This document shows, in pieces, positions 16,791 to 25,908 of a stretch of DNA of 64,000 nt. Each line of letters opens with the position of its first letter. Position 1 is the stretch's first letter. A program made the translations under genes and the position numbers. The notes under the pieces are model-generated. The model saw only the letters and a list, made by a program, of their open reading frames with translations. It had not been told where the DNA came from and searched no databases. The stretch comes from Nostoc sp. NMS8. GTDB taxonomy: Bacteria > Cyanobacteriota > Cyanobacteriia > Cyanobacteriales > Nostocaceae. The stretch covers positions 124,001 through 188,000 of the forward strand of contig NZ_JABXKK010000050.1 of the NCBI RefSeq assembly GCF_017115045.1, given 5' to 3'.

Positions 16791-18950
16791 ATGGAACGGC
16801 GCACGTTTTTACAGAGAATTGGCTCAATACTCGCGGTATTGGGGATGACTGAAGCTGAGTGGTTGTCTTTGGGAAATCGCTATTATCAGGCTTTGGCACA
16901 ACCCAGTCCGCGCAAATTGGCATTGTTGATAGGTATTAACCAATACCCAAAAATTCCAGCCCTCAGTGGTTGTCTGACGGATGTCGAATTACAAAGAGAA
17001 CTTTTGATTCATCGCTTTGGTTTCCAAAGGTCAGATATCCTAACTTTAACTGAGGAACAAGCTAGTAGAGAATTCATTGAGGCGGCTTTTTTGGATCATC
17101 TGGATAAGCAAGCTAAACCCAGTGATGTAGTCGTCTTTCACTTTAGCGGTTATGGCAGTCGTGTAAAATTGGAAACATCGCCCGATATAAGGCAAAATGC
17201 TCTGGTGTCAGCTAATTTTATTCAAAGTACACAAAATGAAAAAATAGTCAACTATATATTAGAAGAAACTTTACTGCTATTATTGCGATCGCTCCCCACA
17301 GAACAGGTCACAGCAGTATTAGATACTAGCTATTATGCTCCTAACACAGTCTTAGGATTAAAAATTCGCGCCCTTCAGGAATCAGTAGATGTAAAGCTAG
17401 CAGTAGAAGAAATTGACTTTCTCCAACAACTTAAAACTCAGAAATTACCCAACACTCCGCTTGTTTTGGCAGCTACCTCAGAACCAAAGCAGCCGGCGAG
17501 GGAAGGACTCTTTGCTGGTTTTAGTGCTGGGTTATTTACCTACGCCTTGACGCAGTATTTGTGGGAATTCACCCCAGCCAACACAATTCAAGTCTCCCTT
17601 TCCCATGTAGAAAATTCTCTATCCAAATTGGGTAGCAAACAGCAACCAGCGAATCTGGAAAACCTCTCTCCTCAGAAGAGAGAGGCTTTGAATTCTCCCC
17701 CTCAAGGGAAGGGGGCTGGGGGGTTAGGTTTGCCAGACAGCATGATTGGTGCAGAAGGCGCGGTGACAGCTATTGAAGAGGATGGCAAAACAGTCCATCT
17801 GTGGTTAGCAGGATTACTGCCACAAGTGCTGCTATACTACGGGGTGAATTCTCGATTTACCCTAGCAACAACAACAGAAGAATTAGTATTGCGATCGCGG
17901 ACTGGATTAACAGCAAAAGCCCAAATTTCCCAAACCGAAGGTGCAAATTCTCTACAAATCGGGCAACTCATCCAAGAAGCAGTCCGGGTTTTACCCCGAA
18001 ATATTAATTTAACCATAGCTCTAGATACTGGATTGGAAAGAATTGAGCGGGTAGACGCTACAAGTGCCTTCGCTGCATTTCCCCATATCTCCACCGTAGT
18101 AGTGGAAGAAAAACCCGCTGATTACGTATTTGGTAAACTACAGGAAATTCCTAGTCGTTATGGTCTATTTTCTCTCGGTGGCGAGCTAATTCCCAATACC
18201 ACGGGGGAAGTAGGAGAAGCAGTAAAATTAGCAGCGCAAAGATTAGCCCCAAAATTATCAACCTTGCTAGCAGCTAAGTTGTGGCGACTCACAGAAAATC
18301 AAGGTTCTTCTCGCTTGGCTCTCAAAGCAACCTTAGAAATAATTAATAATATATCGCCTCGCGTTGTTATGCAGCGCGAAACAGTCCGAGCTTTTAAAAC
18401 TGAAACTCCGATTAAAAAATCAGTACAGACGCCATTAATCGCGTCTCTCCCCACACTGATTGTCCCTATCGGTAGTCGAATGCAATATCGAGTGGAAAAC
18501 CAGAGCGATCGCCCAGTATATTTAATTGTGCTGGGATTAAATAATAATCATACAGCGATCGCCCTCTACTCTTGGGAAATTCCGCAAGAACCAAACACCG
18601 AGGACACCAAGCCCCTCCTAAAAGAAGTCGTCATCGCCCCAGGTGAAACCCTTACCTTACCCCAAACTAATGCTGCTTCCGAATGGGTGATTTCAGGCCC
18701 AGCTTTCTTTTGCGAACAACAACTGATTTTTAGTACTACTCCCTTTACGGCAACTATCGCCGCTTTGAACGCTGCTAAATATTCCTCAGCTGAACAACGG
18801 CCGATTGCCCCATTGTTGAATTCCTTAGACATTGCACAAGTCTTGCTCCAAGACTTGCATAAAACGGAGATGAACGGCACAGCAACCGACTCATATATCT
18901 TAGATGTGAATAATTGGGCAAGTTTTAGCTTTAGTTTTCAAGTGGTTTGA
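16791..18950 (+). CDS. orthocaspase (peptidase C14) homologue lacking the catalytic dyad
   Basis: A 719-residue protein. An N-terminal tract (MERRTFLQRIGSILAVLGMT) may be a Tat-like or membrane signal. The caspase p20-like domain spans about 40-270 (KLALLIGINQYP; LSGCLTDVELQRELLIHRFGF). Where active orthocaspases have the His of SGHGS, this has SGYGS (Tyr121), and where they have Asp-x-Cys it has DTS (Ser180). Both catalytic residues are replaced, matching the 'YS' pseudo-enzymes described in cyanobacteria. The C-terminal 400 residues resemble the DUF4384-type region found in such proteins. An in-frame repeat lies at residues about 290-315. Confidence 0.85.
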   Translation: MERRTFLQRIGSILAVLGMTEAEWLSLGNRYYQALAQPSPRKLALLIGINQYPKIPALSGCLTDVELQRELLIHRFGFQRSDILTLTEEQASREFIEAAFLDHLDKQAKPSDVVVFHFSGYGSRVKLETSPDIRQNALVSANFIQSTQNEKIVNYILEETLLLLLRSLPTEQVTAVLDTSYYAPNTVLGLKIRALQESVDVKLAVEEIDFLQQLKTQKLPNTPLVLAATSEPKQPAREGLFAGFSAGLFTYALTQYLWEFTPANTIQVSLSHVENSLSKLGSKQQPANLENLSPQKREALNSPPQGKGAGGLGLPDSMIGAEGAVTAIEEDGKTVHLWLAGLLPQVLLYYGVNSRFTLATTTEELVLRSRTGLTAKAQISQTEGANSLQIGQLIQEAVRVLPRNINLTIALDTGLERIERVDATSAFAAFPHISTVVVEEKPADYVFGKLQEIPSRYGLFSLGGELIPNTTGEVGEAVKLAAQRLAPKLSTLLAAKLWRLTENQGSSRLALKATLEIINNISPRVVMQRETVRAFKTETPIKKSVQTPLIASLPTLIVPIGSRMQYRVENQSDRPVYLIVLGLNNNHTAIALYSWEIPQEPNTEDTKPLLKEVVIAPGETLTLPQTNAASEWVISGPAFFCEQQLIFSTTPFTATIAALNAAKYSSAEQRPIAPLLNSLDIAQVLLQDLHKTEMNGTATDSYILDVNNWASFSFSFQVV
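17659..17735 (+). repeat. interspersed repeat inserted in frame in the orthocaspase homologue
   Basis: A hairpin-prone sequence (CTCTCTCCTCAGAAGAGAGAG, then CCCCTCAAGGGAAGGGGGCTGGGGGG) of a kind otherwise found in spacers. It adds about 25 Pro/Gly-rich residues without breaking the frame. It lies between the caspase-like domain and the C-terminal region, a linker likely to tolerate it. Confidence 0.7.
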
Positions 18951-18971
18951 CGAATCCACCGCACATTTTTT

Positions 18972-19314
18972 CTAAGTCCTTCCGACAAGGCTAGCAACTA
19001 CAGTTGCTAACTCAGCGGCTTCAATCGGTTTAGGTAAATGTACCTGATAACCTTCTTGTATAGCTCGCATCCGATCTTCTGCTTTAGCATCAGCTGTCAA
19101 CGCTGCGGCGGGAATATTTCCTCCTAGTTCTGGTGGTTGCGATCGCAAACAACCCCGCCGTATGTAAGGCCATTGATGTTGTATGAGGGGCAAGTCCATA
19201 AAGAACTTTCACTTTGTAGGCATAGCCCATTAGCGCCTGAAAGGAAATTAAAGTCGCAATCATAGCCAGAATTTGGGCATACCAATAACTGCGGTGGTTT
19301 TTTGAATGAATCAA
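18972..19314 (-). pseudogene. relic of a hybrid histidine kinase
   Basis: The downstream part (18972 to about 19130) encodes GGNIPAAALTADAKAEDR...GYQVHLPKPIEAAELATVV and a stop, the C-terminal half of a response-regulator receiver domain including the conserved Lys-Pro. In another minus-strand frame (19140-19314) LISFQALMGYAYKVKVLYGL and SMALHTAGLF match the membrane region seen at the N-terminus of some cyanobacterial hybrid kinases. Everything between has been deleted and the two pieces are out of frame. It is a decayed gene, not a functional small protein. Confidence 0.7.
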
Positions 19315-19818
19315 AATCTGTAGTATTTCTTACGGGTTAATCATTTATATTCTTGTGTATTTTAGGCTACCTTTTGAGTGATTTTTCATCTACCTTTATG
19401 CATATTTTTTCTTGCACAATTTAGAGTAGGAAGTAATGGTGGCTCAAAAAACAACCTTTGAGAGGATTTCAAAATTGTCGAGTATCCTCAACGGAACTTA
19501 TACAGTTTGAGATTTTGGGTTGAGATTTTGGACTTTAAATATAAAGATATACAATCTTATTTTAATAAAAGTATAAATCACCCATAAATATATCATCATA
19601 ATTTTCAGTTGAAATGCTGAACGGTCGTGACAGAAATTAAGTTAATTGGATATTCCTAAGTAGAAATACATTAAATAAAGAGCTATTTGAATATACAAAC
19701 AAAAGCCCAATTAAAGATTGACTTTGATAAAGGATAGCTGTTAGAAATTAACAAGTAACACAGACATATTGATAAAAAATACTGTCTAAACTATTTTCCC
19801 TACTTAATAACTCCTGAC
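19315..19818. other. 504-bp AT-rich upstream region of the PEP-CTERM gene
   Basis: Very AT-rich with no credible frame. It precedes the PEP-CTERM gene and probably contains its promoter and a long leader. I see no clear regulator site. Confidence 0.5.
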
Positions 19819-20652
19819 ATGAAAACGATTTTTATCACTGCTTTAATTGCCGCTACAGCTACCTTGACTGGATTAATTTCTAAAGTAGAAACTGCATCTG
19901 CTGCTGATTTTAGTTGGGATAGTTCTTGGACTCAATCAACAGTATATAGTAAGTCTCAAACTGGTTTTAACGACGCTCCTTTTCAACAATTTGTCCAAGC
20001 AGAAAGCGCTGCCTTGCCAAATAGCGGACAATTTAAATTAGACCCCAGTAAATTAAACCTAAAATACGACCACGATGTTTCTGTTTACTTTATCAATGAA
20101 GGCGCTTCTTTTAGAAACCAGCTAGCCTTCGATGCCGCAGGAACTACTAACAAGTCTGGGCTACTTTTTAATGATATTTCTTGTGAAGGAGCCGGGTGTG
20201 TTGGTGACTGGGGCGGTAATGCACTAAAGCTGGGTGATGGGGTCAATATTGGTAATATTACCGCAGGTACTCAACTCGACTTCTGGTTGAGAGCTGATGG
20301 TTTGAGCCGTGGTACTTATGCCAATATCTATGGTACTAACACTGCCTCTAATGCTGATGGATTACAGCACGCAGTTGCCTATGCTTACAATAACTACATC
20401 CTCCTGGCGTTCGAGGATTTATATGGAGATTTACACGCTTCTGGGGTAGATTCTAAAACTGGTAAGTGGAACGAAGGTTCTGACCGTGACTTTAACGATG
20501 TTGTCGTTGTTCTTGATATCGGCGAGGCAAATGTTAAAGCGTTAATTGGTGCTAGCGTTCCTGAACCATCTGTTACTCTGTCAATGTTTGCGGTGGGAGC
20601 AGTTGGTATGTTTGGATTGCGCCGCCGCCGTCAAACTTGTACTTCTAACTAA
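19819..20652 (+). CDS. PEP-CTERM sorting-signal protein with DUF4114 domain
   Basis: A 277-residue secreted protein. Residues 1-28 form a signal peptide ending TASA. The middle carries a DUF4114-like calcium-binding segment (LAFEDLYGDLHASGVD...EGSDRDFNDVVVVLDIG). The end is a PEP-CTERM sorting signal: VPEPS (about 247), a hydrophobic helix and the basic cluster RRRR. In this system an exosortase cuts and anchors or exports the protein to the cell surface or sheath. No exosortase gene is in the window. It is monocistronic with a terminator downstream. Confidence 0.85.
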   Translation: MKTIFITALIAATATLTGLISKVETASAADFSWDSSWTQSTVYSKSQTGFNDAPFQQFVQAESAALPNSGQFKLDPSKLNLKYDHDVSVYFINEGASFRNQLAFDAAGTTNKSGLLFNDISCEGAGCVGDWGGNALKLGDGVNIGNITAGTQLDFWLRADGLSRGTYANIYGTNTASNADGLQHAVAYAYNNYILLAFEDLYGDLHASGVDSKTGKWNEGSDRDFNDVVVVLDIGEANVKALIGASVPEPSVTLSMFAVGAVGMFGLRRRRQTCTSN

Positions 20653-20720
20653 GCTTTAAAATGTGCTTAATATAGTGTGCATTTAGTTTCATTGGAAAAC
20701 GACAAGTGATTGATTGCATT

Positions 20721-20746
20721 TTCACCCGTACACTTATACGGGTGAA
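20721..20746. terminator. bidirectional terminator-like hairpin
   Basis: TTCACCCGTA (20721-20730) pairs with TACGGGTGAA (20737-20746) around six bases, placed between the convergent PEP-CTERM and TPR genes, 27 bp from the latter's stop codon. Confidence 0.75.
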
Positions 20747-20772
20747 TTTACGTTTGTAGTAGTATTTATATT

Positions 20773-22041
20773 TTATCTACCGCGATCGCGTTCTAAATCA
20801 TCAATCACTTTTTGCAAATACCACTCATCTGACATCCCAGGATGGTAATTCTGCTTTTGCTGAATCAATCGTTCGGCTATTTCCCAGTATCCTCCAACCA
20901 TCCGCAAAATTCGCTGACGTAACAGGTTATACTTTTGCTTTTTCGACTCTGGACTAAATTTCTGGATTTTTTCTAGGCTACTTAAGACTTGTTGATAATT
21001 TCCCCAGTCTTCTTGTTCACAAAAGATACTGGCCGCCCGTTGATAATCTTCCACGGCTTTTTGTATTTCTTCTAAGCAAGTATAGGCAATGCCGCGATTG
21101 TAGTAAGCTTGAGCATCATCGGAATTGATTTGCAGTGCTTGGGTGTAATCTTGAATTGCACCAAGATAATTGCCTGTTGTTCGATAGGCATTACCTCTAG
21201 CAATATAGACTAAGGCATCTTCAGGCTGTATTTGGAGTGCTTGGTTAAGGTCTGCGATCGCTCCTTGATGATCTCCCAATATAGAACGTGCTTTACCTCG
21301 GTTACGATAGACAATGGCATCTTGAAAGTCTAGTCGCAATGCTTGATTAAAATCTGCGATCGCTTCTCGATAATTACCCATTTTACAACGCACAACCCCA
21401 CGACAGCAGTAAGCTTGGGCATCTTGCGGATCGGCTTTTAATACCCAGTTTAAATCGGCGAGTGCCTCTTGGGTATCTCCTTTTTCAGCCTTTTCTAATA
21501 GTTGCGTGAAATAATCATTGGTGGATAAGATTGGCGCACTTATAGAATGTGATTGCTCAATGGCTAGTTTTTCTGGGGGTTGTAGCTGTTTAATTTGTTC
21601 CAGACACCGACGACAATTCTCTTTGTCTTGTTGCTCTAAATATAGTTGTGCAGCTTTTTTAAAGTTAGCGATCGCATCTTGAATATAACCCTGTTTGCGC
21701 CGCACCATCCCCCGCAGATTATAAGCAGCAGCATAATTGAGATTGAGACGAATAGCGCGTTCTACATCCTCCAGCGCCCCCGGCAAATTTTTCAGCGCCA
21801 CTCTTGCTAATCCCCGACAATAATATGCCTCTACACTCTCAGGATTCAGCTTCAAGGCTTCGGTATAATCTGAAACAGCCTTCAGGATTGCTCCTGAGTC
21901 ATAATGTGCCAAACCCCGTTGTAAGTAAGCTTCTATGAAGTAAGGTGTCAGTTGTAAAGCATGGTTAAACTCTTCAATTGCTCCAGCGTAGTCTTTTCGC
22001 CTAGCCTTTTCCAATCCTCTATTGTAGAATTCGTCATTCAT
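20773..22041 (-). CDS. TPR repeat protein, 422 aa
   Basis: Soluble protein made mainly of tetratricopeptide repeats of 34 residues. An N-terminal group of four (residues about 3-135; YAGAIEEFNHALQLTPYFIEAYLQRG, AVSDYTEALKLNPESVEAYYCRG) is separated by a linker from a second group of about five (about 190-335; REAIADFNQALRLDFQDAIVYRNRG). The C-terminal 80 residues are charged and non-repetitive. Such proteins are protein-protein adaptors. Nothing in the context indicates the partner. Confidence 0.85.
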   Translation of the reverse strand: MNDEFYNRGLEKARRKDYAGAIEEFNHALQLTPYFIEAYLQRGLAHYDSGAILKAVSDYTEALKLNPESVEAYYCRGLARVALKNLPGALEDVERAIRLNLNYAAAYNLRGMVRRKQGYIQDAIANFKKAAQLYLEQQDKENCRRCLEQIKQLQPPEKLAIEQSHSISAPILSTNDYFTQLLEKAEKGDTQEALADLNWVLKADPQDAQAYCCRGVVRCKMGNYREAIADFNQALRLDFQDAIVYRNRGKARSILGDHQGAIADLNQALQIQPEDALVYIARGNAYRTTGNYLGAIQDYTQALQINSDDAQAYYNRGIAYTCLEEIQKAVEDYQRAASIFCEQEDWGNYQQVLSSLEKIQKFSPESKKQKYNLLRQRILRMVGGYWEIAERLIQQKQNYHPGMSDEWYLQKVIDDLERDRGR

Positions 22042-22267
22042 GGTATTTATTTGGTTGATTCACTTAGTTGAATTCCAGTAGGCTTGTTTTGTAGTCTAAC
22101 TTATGCGCTCACACTTAATATTCTAAGTATCCAGCGTGGCTTTGCTGAATTTCGGATTTTTGATGAAATAAAGTAAATAAGGGAGTAGGGAATCAGGATT
22201 TTCGAGTTCTACGGAGTTTTTTAAAAATCAAATAGGAGTACTAAGTAGCTGGACAAAAATATTTACA

Positions 22268-22385
22268 GTCATTGCGTTGCCTTTGGCGTTCCCGTAGGGT
22301 AAGAAGTGTTCGCGGAGCGTTTCTAAGAGTTGCAATCCCAAGCCTTTGCGATTGCTTTACTTCGCTCTGCTCCATTCGCAATGAC
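22268..22385. repeat. interspersed repeat with GTCATTGCG/CGCAATGAC ends
   Basis: GTCATTGCG at 22268-22276 is the inverted repeat of CGCAATGAC at 22377-22385. The interior has GTTCCCGTAGGGTAAG and GTTCGCGGAGCG, typical of cyanobacterial short interspersed repeats. No coding potential. Confidence 0.65.
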
Positions 22386-22509
22386 GTTATGTAATTAATT
22401 CTATCTAACTACTTATATAACGATAAAAAATTACTTAATATGGCAAATTTAGCCATGATTTAGATAAATAAATATCATCATGATTATTTCCAATTAAAAA
22501 CAAAAAATA

Positions 22510-22535
22510 GGGTAATTGAATAGATTCAATTACCC
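22510..22535 (-). terminator. rho-independent terminator of the 2OG-Fe dioxygenase gene
   Basis: GGGTAATTGAAT (22510-22521) and ATTCAATTACCC (22524-22535) form a perfect 12-base stem with a two-base loop. On the minus strand it is followed by TATTTTTTGTTTTT, a strong U-tract. Confidence 0.9.
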
Positions 22536-22574
22536 ATATCTCGTAGATTATAGAATATTTCCAGGTTGCTAAAG

Positions 22575-23243
22575 TTATTCCGAAAGTAAGCTAGGAGAAG
22601 TCAGTACAAAAACATCCCTACTTCCTTGAGCATCAATCTGTGGTTTTATCGGAGTAGTAAAATGGAAAAAATCATGATCGTTGACTAATAAGAGTTCTCC
22701 TGGATTTAGAACTTTGCTAAACACAGGCTTTTCTCTTTTGGCAGTATATAGATCTGTTTCTCCACCTTGAATATTATCTCTATCTACTGAAAATATACCA
22801 ATAAAATCAGTACCATCTTGATGGATACCTTCAGGTGCAGGATTACCCAAATTATCTGCCGAACAAATAGTTCTAATTTGATGAACTCCGATTTCTGCTT
22901 CTGGATGAAGTTTACAAGAATCACTAAATGCCAAGACAAGATTTCTAAAAATATCAAGTTCTATGAGTGCATCGTCTAATTCTGCAAACTCTCTTTTTAT
23001 GTCACCTACTAATGGATTATATTCTTTACTTTGATAAAGGTAGCCATGAGCTAACTTGATTAACTGATTTCCAAAGACTGTGAACCGAGATAATCTTCTG
23101 GAACGATAATCGCCTTTGATATAAGGGTCAATAGGCATATTATTAAAAAATGGCTTGAAACCTTCTGGATTGATCGAATTTACTTTTCTTAGGGTAAACA
23201 AAAAAGCATATTCTAATTCCGTTGATGTCCACACCTCTTGCAT
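22575..23243 (-). CDS. 2-oxoglutarate-Fe(II) dioxygenase family protein
   Basis: The frame opens at 23303, but ATG 23243 (MQEVWTSTELEY) is preceded by AAGGAGGT at seven bases, so this start is chosen (222 residues). The double-stranded beta-helix residues are visible: His141 and Asp143 in EGIHQDGTDF, His194 in HDFFHFTTP and Arg209 in QGSRDVF. These fit PF10014-type dioxygenases, which include free amino acid hydroxylases such as isoleucine 4-hydroxylase. Substrate is unknown. The gene is alone, with its own terminator and a palindrome upstream, so it is probably tightly regulated. Confidence 0.85.
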   Translation of the reverse strand: MQEVWTSTELEYAFLFTLRKVNSINPEGFKPFFNNMPIDPYIKGDYRSRRLSRFTVFGNQLIKLAHGYLYQSKEYNPLVGDIKREFAELDDALIELDIFRNLVLAFSDSCKLHPEAEIGVHQIRTICSADNLGNPAPEGIHQDGTDFIGIFSVDRDNIQGGETDLYTAKREKPVFSKVLNPGELLLVNDHDFFHFTTPIKPQIDAQGSRDVFVLTSPSLLSE

Positions 23244-23331
23244 AGGATTTACCTCCTTGCACTTAAAAATTCTCCCGGATTTTTTATGGGAGGCTAATAA
23301 CACTTAGTATATGCTACTTTTTGTTAATATG

Positions 23332-23359
23332 TTGTCAATTTGACTACAGAAGTTGACAA
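23332..23359. promoter_or_regulatory. candidate operator palindrome TTGTCAA-N14-TTGACAA
   Basis: TTGTCAA (23332-23338) and TTGACAA (23353-23359) form an inverted repeat about 90 bp upstream of the 2OG-Fe dioxygenase start. TTGACAA on this strand or its complement could also be a -35 element. No regulator gene is adjacent. Confidence 0.4.
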
Positions 23360-23544
23360 TCCATGATATATAAAATTACTCAAATTCTTTCGCAGGCCGG
23401 AGTAGCTGCTGAAAGGATTTACCATACTGAGTGCTGAGTAAACATACTAGTCCCCAATCCCTAGCCTTCAGTTATTCTTTCATCCAAGGCTTTTGAAATT
23501 CGTTTCATCGGGAATGCCTCATGCCTCTTCAACACGAATTACTA

Positions 23545-25335
23545 TTAACTCCGTTGCCAAATTTTAATTGTCTTATCTAAACTCCCACTAACCAACATCT
23601 CACCGGATGCTGTGAAGGCTAAGGCTGTGACTATATTCCCATGACCTGTAAATGTACTCAGCAATTCTCCGGTTTGGAGATGCCACAATTTGATGGTTTT
23701 ATCAGCACTACCGCTGGCGATAATTTGTCCATCGGGACTTAAAGCGATCGCATATACTCTATCTCTATGTCCTTTAAGAGTATGAAGTAATTCTCCAGTC
23801 TCCAATTGCCAAATTTTAATTGTTTGATCCCAGCTACCACTGACAAGTAGTTTACCATCTGCACTGATTGCTAAGGAACGAACGATATGAGCATGACCCA
23901 TGAGGGTATGTAGCGGTTGTGCATCTTTTAAACTTTTGATTCCTGTCTGCGGTAAGGTGCGCCAAACTTTGATTTTGCGGTAACTACCCGTCACCAGAGT
24001 TTCCCCATCTCGACTTAAAACCAGGGAATGAGCAGCTGTATCATCTAAAGAAAGTGCGATCGCTACCTGACGTTGCATCAAATCCCAAAATAGAATTTTT
24101 CTGTCATCTCCGCCTGTCGCTAGCATTCTGCCATCGGGGGTAAAGGCAGCACACCGCACTACCCCATTGTGTTTATGCAAAATATCTATCAAGTCTAAAG
24201 CACCTACGTGCCAAAGCTTAATTGTGGAATCTGCACCGCAACTCACTAAAGTCTGTCCATCTGAACTAAAAGCTAGGGAATTTACTTCATCCACCAGCCC
24301 AGATAGTACCCAAGGATACTCTGATAATGTCTCTATTAATTCACCCTTACTTAAATCCCAGAGTTTCGTCTCGCCACGACTACCACTTGCCAAAATGGGT
24401 AAAGCTTTGCCATTGTTACACCCGGAACTGAAAGCTAGGCAATTAATTCCTCTGGTGTGTCCTTGCAAAGTCTGCCAGCATTCCCAGTCACCGACTATAT
24501 CCTTGAGGTAATGCTCTGATGGTAAAGTCTGTATTGTATCTGCGATCGCTCTCTCATTAATTACTGGCGACGCATTTTTTTTGCCAGTAAGTGATTCTAA
24601 GTACCAACTCAATCCCCCTGCATACAACAAGTTACTTGGAGTTACATACAGTTTTGGTTCAGCAAATTCAAGTTGATTTGTCGGTAAAAAGCCTGTTATT
24701 ATGCTTTGCCTCTCGTAACCTAAATTACCTGTAGATGGATAAAACAAACATAGAAAAATTAATACTTGGTGATTTTTCAAATCTTCTTGAGTAATCGACC
24801 ACCTAATTTTGTCTTTCTTAATACCATTAAAACTTTCTCCATCAGCAACGTAAACTTGAACACTTAGCTGAGGATGATCTTTAAGTACATAAGGAAATTT
24901 ACTTTCGCCACCCAAATTTCCTTCATCATCTAAAATAATATTTTGTAAGGTATCTTGTGACACCTTTTTTACCAATTTGCCCAACCGTTCAGTTATTACT
25001 CGGTCAACAATATGCTCGCGTAAAAGATAATCTTGGGCTTGTTGTTGGAAGTATTTCGGGAAAGGTATCGTCCAGTCAGGAGGCTCAGGATATTCAGGTG
25101 GCGTTGGCGGCGGGTTTTTGGCGAGAACTTCTGCTTGTTGGCGAGAAAGTTCTTGGAGTCTAGCCAATGGCTCACCCCAAAAGGCAATAACTTCAGTGTG
25201 ACAACCTTTAACTTGACTTTCTAGCAAAGATAAGTCGTAAGTTTTAGGTTTTTTGACACGTTGAAGAAAGTCTGTTTGTTGAGCTTTGAGTAAGCTAATC
25301 CAATCCATCTGCATTCCTGCGGCAAACTGTTGCAT
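23545..25335 (-). CDS. WD40 repeat protein with N-terminal helical domain
   Basis: A 596-residue protein. The first 270 residues are non-repetitive, starting with a helical part (DWISLLKAQQTDFLQRVKKPKTYDLSLLESQV) and a Pro-rich stretch (NPPPTPPEYPEPPDW). The C-terminal half has seven WD40 units, for example HIVRSLAISADGKLLVSGSWD and DRVYAIALSPDGQIIASGSAD, enough to close a seven-bladed propeller. Such proteins act as interaction scaffolds in Nostoc. The start may be ATG 25335 or the internal MDWISLL behind GCAGGA. No signal peptide is seen. Confidence 0.85.
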   Translation of the reverse strand: MQQFAAGMQMDWISLLKAQQTDFLQRVKKPKTYDLSLLESQVKGCHTEVIAFWGEPLARLQELSRQQAEVLAKNPPPTPPEYPEPPDWTIPFPKYFQQQAQDYLLREHIVDRVITERLGKLVKKVSQDTLQNIILDDEGNLGGESKFPYVLKDHPQLSVQVYVADGESFNGIKKDKIRWSITQEDLKNHQVLIFLCLFYPSTGNLGYERQSIITGFLPTNQLEFAEPKLYVTPSNLLYAGGLSWYLESLTGKKNASPVINERAIADTIQTLPSEHYLKDIVGDWECWQTLQGHTRGINCLAFSSGCNNGKALPILASGSRGETKLWDLSKGELIETLSEYPWVLSGLVDEVNSLAFSSDGQTLVSCGADSTIKLWHVGALDLIDILHKHNGVVRCAAFTPDGRMLATGGDDRKILFWDLMQRQVAIALSLDDTAAHSLVLSRDGETLVTGSYRKIKVWRTLPQTGIKSLKDAQPLHTLMGHAHIVRSLAISADGKLLVSGSWDQTIKIWQLETGELLHTLKGHRDRVYAIALSPDGQIIASGSADKTIKLWHLQTGELLSTFTGHGNIVTALAFTASGEMLVSGSLDKTIKIWQRS

Positions 25336-25908
25336 ACCTACGGTAAGCTATACCAATGCAATTACTCAAGTTTATAACCTAGTTAATTAAAAATTCAGTA
25401 ATGTTAGCAGTCTAATAAAACACAGCCATTGGCAGATGTTTCCGGGGAAGAGATAGATAAACAGCACTTAGACGTTTCATGAATTGATGCAGTTGAAGTG
25501 TATAGAATTTAGATGATGTCAGTCAATTCTAACGGACATGGACAAAGAGATACTGTTTTCCTAGAAACACTTCTAGCTGTAAAAGAAAGTTTAATTGGAG
25601 ACGGATTTCCAAGATTGCAGATACGTTAAGTCAACAAATACTTACACAAAAATAACCTAGTACAGCATGGCGGAAGTAAGCTGTTGTGATTATAGTTTGC
25701 ACATTGAGGTGGCAAGGGAGCAGAGTGCAGGGAGCAAGGGAGAGAATTTACAGGTTTTGCCTAATCATCCTTGTGATGCAATTTGTAAGCGCAACAGCTT
25801 AAACCACCCATTGAAAATCAATGAAACTCTTGCGGTATTGGAATTACGTAGTTTACTTCTCGCCTTCTCTACGAGACGCTACGCCAATGGCGAGTATGAC
25901 GAATTATT
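25336..25908. other. 573-bp spacer, no supported gene
   Basis: Contains short interspersed repeats (GGAGCAGAGTGCAGGGAGC near 25717 and CTCTACGAGACGCTACGCC near 25868). A plus-strand frame at 25667-25912 runs through both and is judged spurious. Confidence 0.5.

Larger units (their letters stand above)
22042..22574. other. repeat-bearing spacer upstream of the TPR gene
   Basis: Holds the promoter side of the TPR gene, an interspersed repeat (22268-22385) and the terminator of the 2OG-Fe dioxygenase gene (22510-22535). No gene is supported. Confidence 0.6.
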
